DNA from: CAZUGA01 sp964619885
Lineage (GTDB): Bacteria > Pseudomonadota > Gammaproteobacteria > Methylococcales > UBA1147
Reading direction: 5' to 3'
Assembly: GCA_964619885.1 (NCBI GenBank)
Contig: CAZUGA010000018.1
Coordinates: 1 to 64,000, forward strand
Length of the DNA: 64,000 nt
Positions within the stretch are counted from its first letter, which is position 1; the number at the start of each line of letters is the position of its first letter. This document shows positions 44,610 through 54,500 of the stretch, one piece after another. The notes beneath the pieces are model-generated. The model was not told where the DNA came from, ran no database searches, and saw only the letters and a list, made by a program, of their open reading frames with translations. Position numbers and translations under genes: made by a program.

Positions 44610-45976
44610 CAGGCTTTCCCAAGCGGCCCATAAACAATGATGTCAGAGTCTAGCCGCTGGTATTCGCAATCGACGATGGCGATGGGTGCGGTGTTTTGCG
44701 GACGACACAGCTGCTCGACTGCTTTAAGACCGCCGATCAATCGTGGTGCGATGGTAACGATACAATAGTTTGCCAGTTCCGCGCCCAAGAATTTTCCGAT
44801 TACCGAGGCACCGCCCTCGACCATTACGGTTTTTAGGCCAAGCTCCGTCAGCAGCGCCATAACGCTAGTCAGATCGACTTTGTTTTCCCGGTCCGATACA
44901 ACCTTATAAATGCGCGCGCCTTTTGCCTCCAGTTGTTTTATTTTGCTGGGTGGCGCTTGATCGGTGGTGATGATAATCGGTGGTACGGCATCGGGTAACA
45001 ACAGCTTTGCGTCGGCCGGGAAGCGAAGGCGACTGTCCAAAATTACCGGTTGGGGGCTGTCACCGTTGTAAAAACGCACATTCAATTGAGGGTCGTCGAT
45101 GAGAATCGTATTGATACCGACCAGCAGAGCATCGTGATGTGAGCGTAATACGTGGGTCATTTCCATGGACTTTTCACAGCTCAACGAGATTGACTCGGCA
45201 CGGTGGACAGCAATGCTGCCGTCTATACTTTGCGCATAGCTAATGGTGACGAAGGGTTTGTCTTGGTCGCTCTCGCGGTTACGATTAAGCTGATCCAACA
45301 TTGCCTGCAGGAAGACAAAGGATTCCGGCAGCTCTGGCTTGCGGGCGAGTGACAACAGATGGTCCATTTTCTCCGCTTTGGTCTTCAGATAATCTGCATT
45401 GTCGTTGTGCTGTGGAACCTCAACCGGTAAGCGGCCATCAACTTGAATACCCAGTTCGCGCAGTTGGGATATCTTCGCCGGATTGTTGGTCATCAATTGC
45501 ACGGATCTAACCTCCAGGTCTTTCAGTATGAGCGCCGCGATATGATAGCTGCGCTCATCCGCGCCGTGCCCCAGTTTGATATTGGCGTCTACCGTGTCCA
45601 AGCCTTGATCCTGCAAATTATAGGCTTTTAATTTCTCCAGCAGGCCAATACCTCGCCCTTCCTGGCGCAGATAGATCAAGATACCATAGTCGGCGGCGCC
45701 GATATGTCCCATCGACATGTGCAATTGATCGCGGCAATCACAACGCCGCGAGCCCAGCACGTCGCCGGTAAAGCATTCCGAATGTACGCGTACCGGTACG
45801 CCGGTTGCATTGTTAGGCGTGCCTTTGACCAACGCGATATGCTCTTTCTCGTCTATGGAATTGCAATAGTAATACAACATGAATGTGCCATGTTGCGTGG
45901 GAATTCGGGTCCGAACGATGTTCTGGACTTCCGCTTCTTTGGTTAAATTCACGTTTTTTTGTTTTGTATTTCGCAT
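44609..45976 (-). CDS. GTP cyclohydrolase II fused to RibD C-terminal reductase
   Basis: From ATG 45976 the product has 455 residues (the frame extends to 46096). The first about 210 residues are GTP cyclohydrolase II: E-C-F-T-G-D-V-L-G-S-R-R-C-D-C (three zinc cysteines) and R-Q-E-G-R-G-I-G-L. The last about 215 are a RibD_C reductase (S-Y-A-Q-S-I-D-G-S-I-A, V-M-V-E-G-G-A-S-V). The deaminase half of RibD is missing. The usual fusion partner of RibA is RibB, so this is an unusual pair; with the coupled dehydrogenase it may make a pterin/flavin-like secondary metabolite. Confidence 0.85.
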   Translation of the reverse strand: MRNTKQKNVNLTKEAEVQNIVRTRIPTQHGTFMLYYYCNSIDEKEHIALVKGTPNNATGVPVRVHSECFTGDVLGSRRCDCRDQLHMSMGHIGAADYGILIYLRQEGRGIGLLEKLKAYNLQDQGLDTVDANIKLGHGADERSYHIAALILKDLEVRSVQLMTNNPAKISQLRELGIQVDGRLPVEVPQHNDNADYLKTKAEKMDHLLSLARKPELPESFVFLQAMLDQLNRNRESDQDKPFVTISYAQSIDGSIAVHRAESISLSCEKSMEMTHVLRSHHDALLVGINTILIDDPQLNVRFYNGDSPQPVILDSRLRFPADAKLLLPDAVPPIIITTDQAPPSKIKQLEAKGARIYKVVSDRENKVDLTSVMALLTELGLKTVMVEGGASVIGKFLGAELANYCIVTIAPRLIGGLKAVEQLCRPQNTAPIAIVDCEYQRLDSDIIVYGPLGKA

Positions 45977-46330
45977 TGGCTGTACCGCTCGAATACAATG
46001 ATATAGAAAAAGTAGGTGTTCCGGGTAACAATTCCAAAAATGGTGCGAGCTTGAATTGATTTCACGCGTTTGTTGTTTATGCCTGAAAATCATCAAGTTC
46101 TATATGATATCAGTCGATCTTTACGAGACCACGAATGTTGTTCCCGGAATCAGTTTCGGCAACATCCATTGCGACCGGCGGTGGAAAAATCTTTCGTCAT
46201 CTGTTAAAAAGCCGGTATTGTGTCATGGTCTCCCGAGATCGCGTTTGGTTGGCGCGGTTGGGCACGGTGTCGAGTTTTGACTTGAGCTGTTTTGCGGGAT
46301 GTTTGCCAAGTTTTTGAGGAGAAACAGACA
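45977..46330. other. intergenic region between the RibA fusion and DUF2232 genes
   Basis: Divergent promoters are expected here. No RNA gene, riboswitch-like or FMN-element structure could be recognised by eye; the fused RibA frame formally extends to 46096 but its extra residues look non-coding. Confidence 0.4.
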
Positions 46331-47206
46331 ATGCGCGGGTTAGCGAAATTCATTATGCGTGGTCGAGGCCATGCGATATTTATTACGGCCTTTTTCGGGG
46401 CATTATCGATGATATTGCTGCCGCTGGCCATATTGAGCGGCGCATCTATTGGTTTGGTTCATTTGCGGAACGGTTGGTCGGAAGTTGCGCAGGTTGGATT
46501 GACTGCTGGAATATTGATTGTTATTGCCTTCATGTTAATGCCTGCTCATGCAGGTATTGCTTTTCCGTTGGTATTCGCAATTTGGGTGGTTGTGTTAGCC
46601 GGGACTTCAGCATTGCGGGTATTTCAATCGCAAGCCGCGGCATTAATTGCGGTTGGTGCCGTTTGTGCTTTGTTCGTATTGGGAATGCATTTGCTGGTTG
46701 GAGATGTAGTTGAATGGTGGAATCAATGGATTAAGGTGGTTATTACCAATGTAGAAGGGGCAACCTTTGACGATATAGGGGACGATGACGTTTTGCGGAT
46801 ATTGAATGGATTTGTCGCAATGATTTTAGGCTTGGCGAGCATGATGACAGTGTTATTAGCCCGGTGGATGCAGTCATTTTTGTTCAATCCCGGTGGTTAC
46901 AAGACGGAATTCACGTCGTTGATGTTGCCCAAAATGATGTTGCCATCTGTAGTTTTTGTACTTCTGGCGGCTGGGACAATTAAAAATGAGTTGATGGTGG
47001 ATTTGTTCATGGTTGCTGTGATTGTGTATTTTTATCAAGGATTAGCGACGCTTCACGGGATGGGTGCGAAAAAAAAATGGAGCAAATTTTGGATGACGAT
47101 ACCGTATCTTGCGCTAATTTTTGTACCTCAGATTCTGATTCCCGGTTTCGCCGCGTTGGGGGCTATAGATTCAACTTTCGATTTTCGTGCTATTCGTGGT
47201 CGCTAG
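46331..47206 (+). CDS. DUF2232-family polytopic membrane protein
   Basis: The 291-residue product from ATG 46331 (GAGGAG ten bases ahead) has about eight hydrophobic helices and the segment S-F-L-F-N-P-G-G-Y, typical of DUF2232 proteins. In related bacteria this gene lies between rpsR and rplI; here it stands apart from ribosomal genes. Function unknown. Confidence 0.75.
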   Translation: MRGLAKFIMRGRGHAIFITAFFGALSMILLPLAILSGASIGLVHLRNGWSEVAQVGLTAGILIVIAFMLMPAHAGIAFPLVFAIWVVVLAGTSALRVFQSQAAALIAVGAVCALFVLGMHLLVGDVVEWWNQWIKVVITNVEGATFDDIGDDDVLRILNGFVAMILGLASMMTVLLARWMQSFLFNPGGYKTEFTSLMLPKMMLPSVVFVLLAAGTIKNELMVDLFMVAVIVYFYQGLATLHGMGAKKKWSKFWMTIPYLALIFVPQILIPGFAALGAIDSTFDFRAIRGR

Positions 47207-47365
47207 GAATCGGCACATTTATTTCCACGCAACGACTCGCCGCGAAGAAACTTTGTTAGCTTTGATTTATCTAGACATCAGCGTGCCGCTGATTCGAATA
47301 AAATATCGGGCAGTCTTGGAGCGTCGATTAACCGATGCCAATATCAACGGGTCCCGGGATAAAAC

Positions 47366-48064
47366 ATGATTCCTGTACGGGATACGATACCCTGTACGCG
47401 AACGCCGTACGTGACTTGGACGTTGATCGCGATAAATTTTGCGGTATTTTTACTGTTGCAGCTCGTTCCGGAACAAACGGCCAATTATATATTGCACATC
47501 TATGGTTTGGTTCCGTCGCGGTTCAGTCATCCGGAAACGGCCTCTTTGTACGGTTACCCGCAGAATAATTATCTACCGTTTCTGACCTGTATGTTTTTGC
47601 ATGCGTCCTGGATGCACGTATTGTTGAATATGTGGATGCTGTGGATATTCGGAGATAATATCGAGGACGTTATGGGCACGGCCCGTTTTATCATTTTTTT
47701 TCTGCTATGTGGCTTGGTTGCGACCACGGTTCATTTGATCTATAACCCGGATTCGTCAATACCGACGGTCGGAGCGTCGGGCGCGCTTGCTGGAATTCTG
47801 GGGGCTTATTTCTTTTTATTCCCGTACGCGCGGATCGTCATTTGGATTCCAATTTTGTTATTACCGATTTTTATTCAGGTGCCCGCCATTGCGTTTTTGG
47901 GTGTTTGGGTGATTTTTCAACTGCACGAGGCGACAACCGCGGTTCTAATTGAGCAGACCCATCTAGACGTTGCTTGGTGGGGGCACCTGGGCGGATTTGT
48001 ATCGGGGGCGATATTATTCCGTTTTTTTATTGACAACGAGAAGGTCGAGCAACTGCGGGAATGA
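47366..48064 (+). CDS. rhomboid-family intramembrane serine protease
   Basis: The 232-residue product has six helices. The catalytic serine is in V-G-A-S-G-A and the histidine in W-W-G-H-L-G-G-F, with the N-terminal H-A-S-W-M-H and N-M-W loop of the family. It cleaves transmembrane helices within the lipid bilayer. The substrate is unknown. Confidence 0.88.
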   Translation: MIPVRDTIPCTRTPYVTWTLIAINFAVFLLLQLVPEQTANYILHIYGLVPSRFSHPETASLYGYPQNNYLPFLTCMFLHASWMHVLLNMWMLWIFGDNIEDVMGTARFIIFFLLCGLVATTVHLIYNPDSSIPTVGASGALAGILGAYFFLFPYARIVIWIPILLLPIFIQVPAIAFLGVWVIFQLHEATTAVLIEQTHLDVAWWGHLGGFVSGAILFRFFIDNEKVEQLRE

Positions 48065-48449
48065 TGAATTTTTGCGACAAAATACTCGCAAATTAGGACC
48101 TATCTAGTATAATTATTCATTGCATTTTGGAGTCTTTGAAATAGTCTTTCGGATGCCGAAATTTTGCGCATCGTCCTTCATCGGGGTTGGTCTGGTACGA
48201 TAATTACTGTCTGGCCCAGACAATCGTTTTAGAGACGGAAACGAAAAACAACTGCTTCCCTCGCCCCTAATATTCTGTGGTTGAGTGTCAGGCATGGATT
48301 GTTGTTGGCGCAGCTGGACAAATACTTTGCAAAATTGGCATGTTTAACCGGCGCTTCACGAATACGTCGGGGATTGTAGTAATACTGGTATCAAGCTAAT
48401 TGTGTTGGGAAAACGAGAATTTTCAGAACCTAGAAGGTAAATTTTTGAA
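48065..48449. other. intergenic region after the rhomboid gene
   Basis: No gene, RNA structure or clear terminator is supported in this stretch. Confidence 0.4.
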
Positions 48450-48800
48450 ATGAAAAAATTGAACATCGCTCTGGTACGAGTGCTCCAGTTTGTTGTTTTT
48501 GTGCTGTTTACATTTATCGTGCTGGTCTATTTCGGTACGCTTGTGTTGATCCCGCTGGATTTGGTCGCAAAAATTATCGGTATTCTAACCATGGTCGGTT
48601 TGCCAGGTGTTATGGCGACACTACTTGCGATACCCGTTGTAGGCTATCTTGGTTACCTGATTTCCAAAATTCCCGGTTTATTGTCGACTTTACTGGATAT
48701 AGGCTTTGAGCTTGCCATTATTGGGCAAAGCCGGGTTCAGGATTTTAATGAAATTGTTGCGTCTCTGAATAATTCTGAATCTGAATCCGCAGTGTCTTAG
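48450..48800 (+). CDS. uncharacterised small membrane protein
   Basis: The 116-residue product has an N-terminal helix (about 10-34) followed by a second long hydrophobic part (about 40-72, possibly two short helices) and a hydrophilic C-terminus. An AGAAGG lies upstream of the ATG. No family was recognised, and neighbours give no clear hint. Confidence 0.55.
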   Translation: MKKLNIALVRVLQFVVFVLFTFIVLVYFGTLVLIPLDLVAKIIGILTMVGLPGVMATLLAIPVVGYLGYLISKIPGLLSTLLDIGFELAIIGQSRVQDFNEIVASLNNSESESAVS

Positions 48801-49382
48801 TCGAAGTTTACTCAGAAAAATATAACTATTTAGCCAGGGAGTTAGGTTTGCGGAAAATCCCCTATCGGTCAGAATTTGTAGTACTGATCCATCGTGCAAA
48901 TTTGTGCGAATTCTATGGTCCGAATCGATAATTCCGGCCCCTTATTGGCGATTTCGATTCGTGGCGCTAAGCTATGTTCTGCCCCGAATATTGGCAGTCT
49001 AATTTCATTGAATAGCGTTATATCATTCCGTTGTTTTCCATCTACTTGGCGTTGTTTGAGCCGGGTTCTCATAGTCACAGGCTCATTGTGTTACCTATCT
49101 AAGATTGATAACCTTCACGCGATGGGTTGCGTCTAGGCATCGTTAACCACGCTAACGCGACAGTAGTTTGTATTTTTAAGGATCCTAACATTTTAAAATT
49201 GGGTGTTTATACGATTTGTATAGCCTGGCCGACCTATTCTGCTACAGTACTTGTCTTTCGGGGAGCGGCAATTGACACTGTTCTGCGGTGTGGTGTGGAT
49301 TCATGCGGAAAATGAAATCCGGGTCGGTAATCGAGTTAGCGCTGGAATGGCTAAACGGTGATGAAGACCGGTAATTAGAAGA
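48801..49382. other. long intergenic region before the TetR gene
   Basis: No firm gene. A minus-strand frame at 48869-49078 has protein-like composition but no ribosome-binding site or family. The part upstream of 49383 should contain the TetR gene's promoter. Confidence 0.4.
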
Positions 49383-49967
49383 ATGAGCGAAAAAGCCAAC
49401 CAAGATCAATCCAGGGAAGTCATACTTAATTCCGCGTTGAAGCTTTTTACCCAAAAAAGTTATTTTACGACTTCAATCGCCGATATCGCGCGTGATACCG
49501 AGATTAGTAGCGGATCAATTTATCATCTGTTCAAAAATAAAGAAGCCATCGCACAAGCCCTGTATGACGACCTACTGGGGCGCATGGGTGATTCATTAGA
49601 GGAAATTCGGCGCACCAACGAAAGCACCGCAGACCGCACCCGAGCGGTTGTTGATTTATTGTTTACGCTAACCGAAGAAGCCTCTGACGTTATGCGGTTT
49701 CTGTTGTGTTCCAGCCATCGGGAATTTCTGCCCGGCGCAACCGCGATAGACTCAACCCCGGCGTTTTTGGGACTTAAAGAAATGCTAGCCGATGGCATCA
49801 AAAACGGAGAGGTGCGGCGTATGAATCCGATGACCGCCTATGCAGGGTTTTACGGCACCGTCTTACAGGCAATCCGGCTCAGACTCGACGGTGCATTGGA
49901 AAAGCCGATCGATACCTACAACCATGAGATCTGGGATTCCGCTTGGCGGGCCATTGCGCGTCGCTAG
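49383..49967 (+). CDS. TetR-family transcriptional regulator
   Basis: The 194-residue product has the TetR DNA-binding domain (F-T-T-S-I-A-D-I-A-R-D-T-E-I-S-S-G-S-I-Y-H, about residues 28-48) and a ligand-binding helical half. No adjacent divergent gene suggests a target; the gltD gene is convergent. The ligand is unknown. Confidence 0.88.
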   Translation: MSEKANQDQSREVILNSALKLFTQKSYFTTSIADIARDTEISSGSIYHLFKNKEAIAQALYDDLLGRMGDSLEEIRRTNESTADRTRAVVDLLFTLTEEASDVMRFLLCSSHREFLPGATAIDSTPAFLGLKEMLADGIKNGEVRRMNPMTAYAGFYGTVLQAIRLRLDGALEKPIDTYNHEIWDSAWRAIARR

Positions 49968-50119
49968 GTTTTTGCTGGATGCATTTGTCTGGCGGCTTAT
50001 CCCAGTTAGGTGTTAGAAGCGCTATATATACCTATTAACAGGCTTTTGTAAAAGGCGGTTTTTGTGCCGGGATTGCCTGCTGTCGAGGTCTATTCGTTAC
50101 AAGTTTGAACAGACAGTTT

Positions 50120-51559
50120 CTAACGCGGTAATTCAGTGCTACCCATCAGAAACTCATCGACGGATCGTGCTGCCTGACGGCCTTCGCGTATTGCCCAGAC
50201 CACCAATGATTGTCCCCGGCGCATGTCTCCAGCGGCAAAAACGTTGTTGACGCTCGTTTTATAATCGTCGGTATTGGCCAACACGTTGCCGCGCGGGTCC
50301 AGATCCATATCCAATTCGGTTAGCATGCCTTCGTGAATCGGATGAACAAAGCCCATCGCCAATAGAACCAAATCGGCCTTTAAGCTAAATTCACTGCCGG
50401 CGACGTCTGACATCGTCATCTTGCCGTCTATCTGTTTCCATTCGACGCGAGCACAATTGATGGTATTTACTTGGCCGTTTCCACCTTCAAGCGAGCGTGT
50501 GGTTACTGACCAATCCCGCCGACAACCTTCGTCCTGTGACGAAGAGGTGCGCAGCTTGTTCGGCCAATCGGGCCAGGTTAAAGCTTTATCTTCTTTTTCC
50601 GGAGGTTTCGGCATGATCTCCAGTTGCGTGACCGATGCCGCCCCTTGCCGGATTGACGTGCCGATACAGTCCGATCCGGTATCGCCGCCGCCAATTACGA
50701 TGACATGTTTTCCGGCGGCTGTAATGCTTTCGTGTTCGGGAACCTCCGCGCCGGCGAGACGTTTATTCTGCTGGGGCAGGAAATCCATCGCGAAATGCAC
50801 GCCGTCCAGATCTCTACCAGGAACTGGTAAATCTCTGGGTTTTTCCGAGCCGCCGGTTAATACGACAGCGTCGAACTCGTCGATTAACTGTTGCAGTGGA
50901 AAATCCTTGCCAACGTGGTTGTTGGGGCGAAAATTAACACCTTCTGCCTGCATTTGCGCGATGCGGCGATCAATGTGGTGTTTTTCCATTTTGAAATCCG
51001 GAATACCGTAGCGCATTAGTCCGCCGATCCGATCGGATTTTTCCAATACGGTAATTTCGTGACCAGCGCGAGCCAATTGTTGCGCACAAGCCATGCCTGC
51101 CGGACCGGAACCGACTACCACCACGGTCTTTCCGCTGCGGTGAAGCGGGACCTGCGGTTGGATCCAACCTTCTTGCCAACCTTTATCGATAATTGAACAT
51201 TCGATGGTTTTGATGGTGACCGGTTCTTCGAATAAATTCAGCGTACAAGCTGCTTCGCACGGTGCTGGACATATGCGACCTGTAAACTCGGGAAAGTTAT
51301 TCGTGCTATGCAAAACATCCAGTGCTTCACGCCAGTTGTTTTGGTAGACCAAGTCATTCCAATCGGGAATGATGTTGTTGATTGGACAGCCTTGGTGGCA
51401 GTATGGAATTCCGCAGTCCATACAGCGCGCACCCTGTTTGCTGACTTCCACTTCAGCCAATGGAATAACAAATTCACGATAGTGTTGTACACGGTCCGCC
51501 GCCAACGAATACTTGCGCTCCTGGCGGGCGATTTCCATAAATCCAGTGGGTTTACCCAT
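50120..51559 (-). CDS. gltD: glutamate synthase small subunit
   Basis: The 479-residue product from ATG 51559 (preceded by AGAGG) has the N-terminal iron-sulfur cysteine cluster C-M-D-C-G-I-P-Y-C-H-Q-G-C-P, an FAD Rossmann motif G-S-G-P-A-G-M-A-C-A and an NADPH motif G-G-G-D-T-G-S-D-C. It passes electrons from NADPH to the large subunit. The longer frame to 51616 overlaps gltB. It follows gltB by 25 bases. Confidence 0.94.
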   Translation of the reverse strand: MGKPTGFMEIARQERKYSLAADRVQHYREFVIPLAEVEVSKQGARCMDCGIPYCHQGCPINNIIPDWNDLVYQNNWREALDVLHSTNNFPEFTGRICPAPCEAACTLNLFEEPVTIKTIECSIIDKGWQEGWIQPQVPLHRSGKTVVVVGSGPAGMACAQQLARAGHEITVLEKSDRIGGLMRYGIPDFKMEKHHIDRRIAQMQAEGVNFRPNNHVGKDFPLQQLIDEFDAVVLTGGSEKPRDLPVPGRDLDGVHFAMDFLPQQNKRLAGAEVPEHESITAAGKHVIVIGGGDTGSDCIGTSIRQGAASVTQLEIMPKPPEKEDKALTWPDWPNKLRTSSSQDEGCRRDWSVTTRSLEGGNGQVNTINCARVEWKQIDGKMTMSDVAGSEFSLKADLVLLAMGFVHPIHEGMLTELDMDLDPRGNVLANTDDYKTSVNNVFAAGDMRRGQSLVVWAIREGRQAARSVDEFLMGSTELPR

Positions 51560-51584
51560 TCTTGTTACCTCTGTAAAAACTTGT

Positions 51585-54500
51585 TCAGGCGATTTGTTGC
51601 CTGACCGTTTGGTCATGGCTTTGTTGCATTTGTTCTAGCGCCTTCCGGTAATCGACGGGCATAACTTTCACAAATTTGGGCAGATAGCTGTCCCAATTAT
51701 TCAATATTTTTTCGGCACGGGTACTGCCGGTATAGTGATGGTGTTTTGTGATCAAGGTATGCAATCGAAGTTGGTCGTTGCGGGTCATGTCGTGCATGAT
51801 ATCGACAAGTCCGTGACTTTCCAGGTCACCGCCTTGGTGGTCCAGCTGTTCCAGAGCCGAATCTTCTTCAAGGATTGGCTCAAGCTCAACCATCGCCAAA
51901 TTGCAATAATGTTCGAAGTCCCCGGCCTCGTCCAATACATAGGCAATGCCGCCGCTCATTCCAGCGGCGAAGTTGCGTCCGGTCGTGCCTAACACAACGA
52001 CAATGCCTCCGGTCATATATTCGCAGCCATGGTCACCCAGACCCTCGACAATTGCGATGGCGCCGGAATTTCGGACAGCAAAACGTTCTCCAGCGACACC
52101 GCGGAAGTAGCACTCACCGCTGATGGCACCGTACAATACCGTATTGCCGACGATAATATTCTCTTCGGCAACGATGGGGCATTCTTTGGGTGGATAGATC
52201 ACCAATCTGCCGCCGCTCAGTCCTTTACCGACATAGTCGTTACCTTCACCCTGCAATTCGATACTGACACCGGCGGATACGAAGGAGCCAAAGCTTTGTC
52301 CTGCGGTACCTTTGGCCAAAATACAGATAGTATCTTCGGGTAAACCCTTGTAGCCATAGCGTTTGGCGACTTCGCCGGACAGCATCGCGCCAAACGTTCG
52401 GTTGGTATTGCGAATGGTCGTTTCTATGCGCACCGGTTGGCCTTCCTCCAATGCCGGACGGGACAATTCAATCAGTTCATTGTCCAGCGCTTTGTCGAGG
52501 CTATGTTCCTGTTGTTCGCAGTTATACGCCGCGACATCGGCAGGTACGTCCGGTTTATAAAGTATGCGTGAAAGATCCAGCCCTTTGGCTTTCCAATGCG
52601 AAATCGCTTCGCGCATATTCAAGTTGTCGGAACGTCCAATCATTTCATTGAAAGTACGGAACCCGAGTTTGGCCATGAGCTGGCGGACTTCTTCGGCAAT
52701 AAAGAAAAAGTAATTCACCACGTGTTCGGGCTGGCCGGTAAATCGCTTGCGCAGCTCTGGGTCCTGGGTCGCGACGCCAACCGGACAGGTATTCAGGTGG
52801 CATTTGCGCATCATCAGGCAACCTTCGACGATTAACGGTGCGGTAGCAAAACCGAATTCATCAGCGCCCAATAATGCAGCAATGACGACATCACGACCGG
52901 TACGCAGACCGCCGTCGGTTTGAACCGCTATGCGGCCGCGTAGCTTGTTGAGTATCAGCGTTTGATGTGTCTCGGCGAGGCCAATTTCCCATGGCAGGCC
53001 TGCGTGTTTTATCGAAGTAATCGGGCTGGCGCCGGTTCCACCATCGTAACCTGAGATTGTAACGTGGTCCGCATGTGCTTTAGAAACGCCCGCTGCAACC
53101 GTGCCAACGCCAACTTCCGACACCAATTTTACGCTGATTCGTGCTTGCGGGTTTACGTTCTTAAGGTCGTGGATCAGTTGGGCCAGGTCCTCGATCGAAT
53201 AAATGTCGTGGTGGGGCGGCGGTGATATCAGCCCAACCCCTGGCGTAGAATGACGTACCTTGGCGATGACCTTATCGACTTTGTGCCCAGGTAGTTGTCC
53301 ACCTTCACCCGGTTTCGCGCCTTGTGCGACTTTGATTTGAATATCGTCAGCATTGACCAGATATTCTGTAGTGACGCCGAAACGTCCCGAAGCGACTTGC
53401 TTGATCGCCGACCGCTTAGAATCACCATTTTTCAAAGTGATAAATCGTTCGGATAATTCCCCACCTTCGCCGGTGTTGGATTTTCCGCCGATGCGGTTCA
53501 TTGCGATCGCTAAGGTAGTATGTGCTTCGTAAGAAATGGATCCGAACGACATCGCGCCGGTTGCGAATCGTTTGACGATTTCTTTGGCGGGCTCCACCTG
53601 GTCCAGCGCGATAGCGGATTCGGCAAAATTGAAAGTCATCAGCCCGCGAAGGGTTAATAATCGTTCGTTTTGCTCATCGACCATACGTGAAAATTCGCTG
53701 AACATTTCGCTGCTGTTAGCGCGCGTCGCGTGTTGCAATTTTGCGATTGATTGCGGCGTCCACATGTGGTCTTCGCCGCGTAAGCGATACGCGTATTCTC
53801 CGCCGACGTCCAGTGCATTGCGGTAGATTGGCGCACTCCCGAATGCTTGCCGGTGACGGCGTACGGTTTCTTCGGCGATTTCCTGAAGGCCGGCGCCATC
53901 AGTAGTGGAAGAGGTACCACAGAAATAGGCGTCGAGGAAGGATTCGGTCAACCCGACCGCATCGAAAATTTGTGCGCCGCAATAAGATTGATAGGTCGAA
54001 ATACCCATTTTCGACATGACTTTGAGTAGACCCTTGTTAACCGCTTTAATGTAACGGTTGTGCGCTTCTTCTTCGGAAATTTCTTCGGGCAGTTTTTCGC
54101 GCAGATTGGCTAAGGTATCAAAGGCCAGGTAAGGATTGACCGCTTCAGCACCGAAGCCTGCTAATACCGCAAAATGATGAACCTCGCGTGCTTCTCCGGT
54201 TTCGATCACCAAACCGACATCGGTTCGCAAACCCTTCTTAATCAGATTATGGTGTACCGATGATGTTGCCAGCAGCGCGGGAATAGCGACCCGCCCGGCG
54301 TCCATGTTACGGTCGGACAATATCAGGATATTGCTGCCTTGATTGACCGCATCCTCAGCACCTTTGCACAGCGTTTCCAATGCGGGTTGCATGCCGGTGG
54401 CGCCGCTGTCCGCCGGGAAGCAGATGTCCAGCGTTGTGGTGATGAATGCACCTTGGGTGCGCGCTTCAATACGGCGGACTTTTTCCAGATCCCTGTTGGT

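Noticed and set aside
48869..49078. Minus-strand 69-residue ORF upstream of the TetR gene
   Set aside because: Protein-like composition, but no ribosome-binding site and no recognised family; left as part of the intergenic region.
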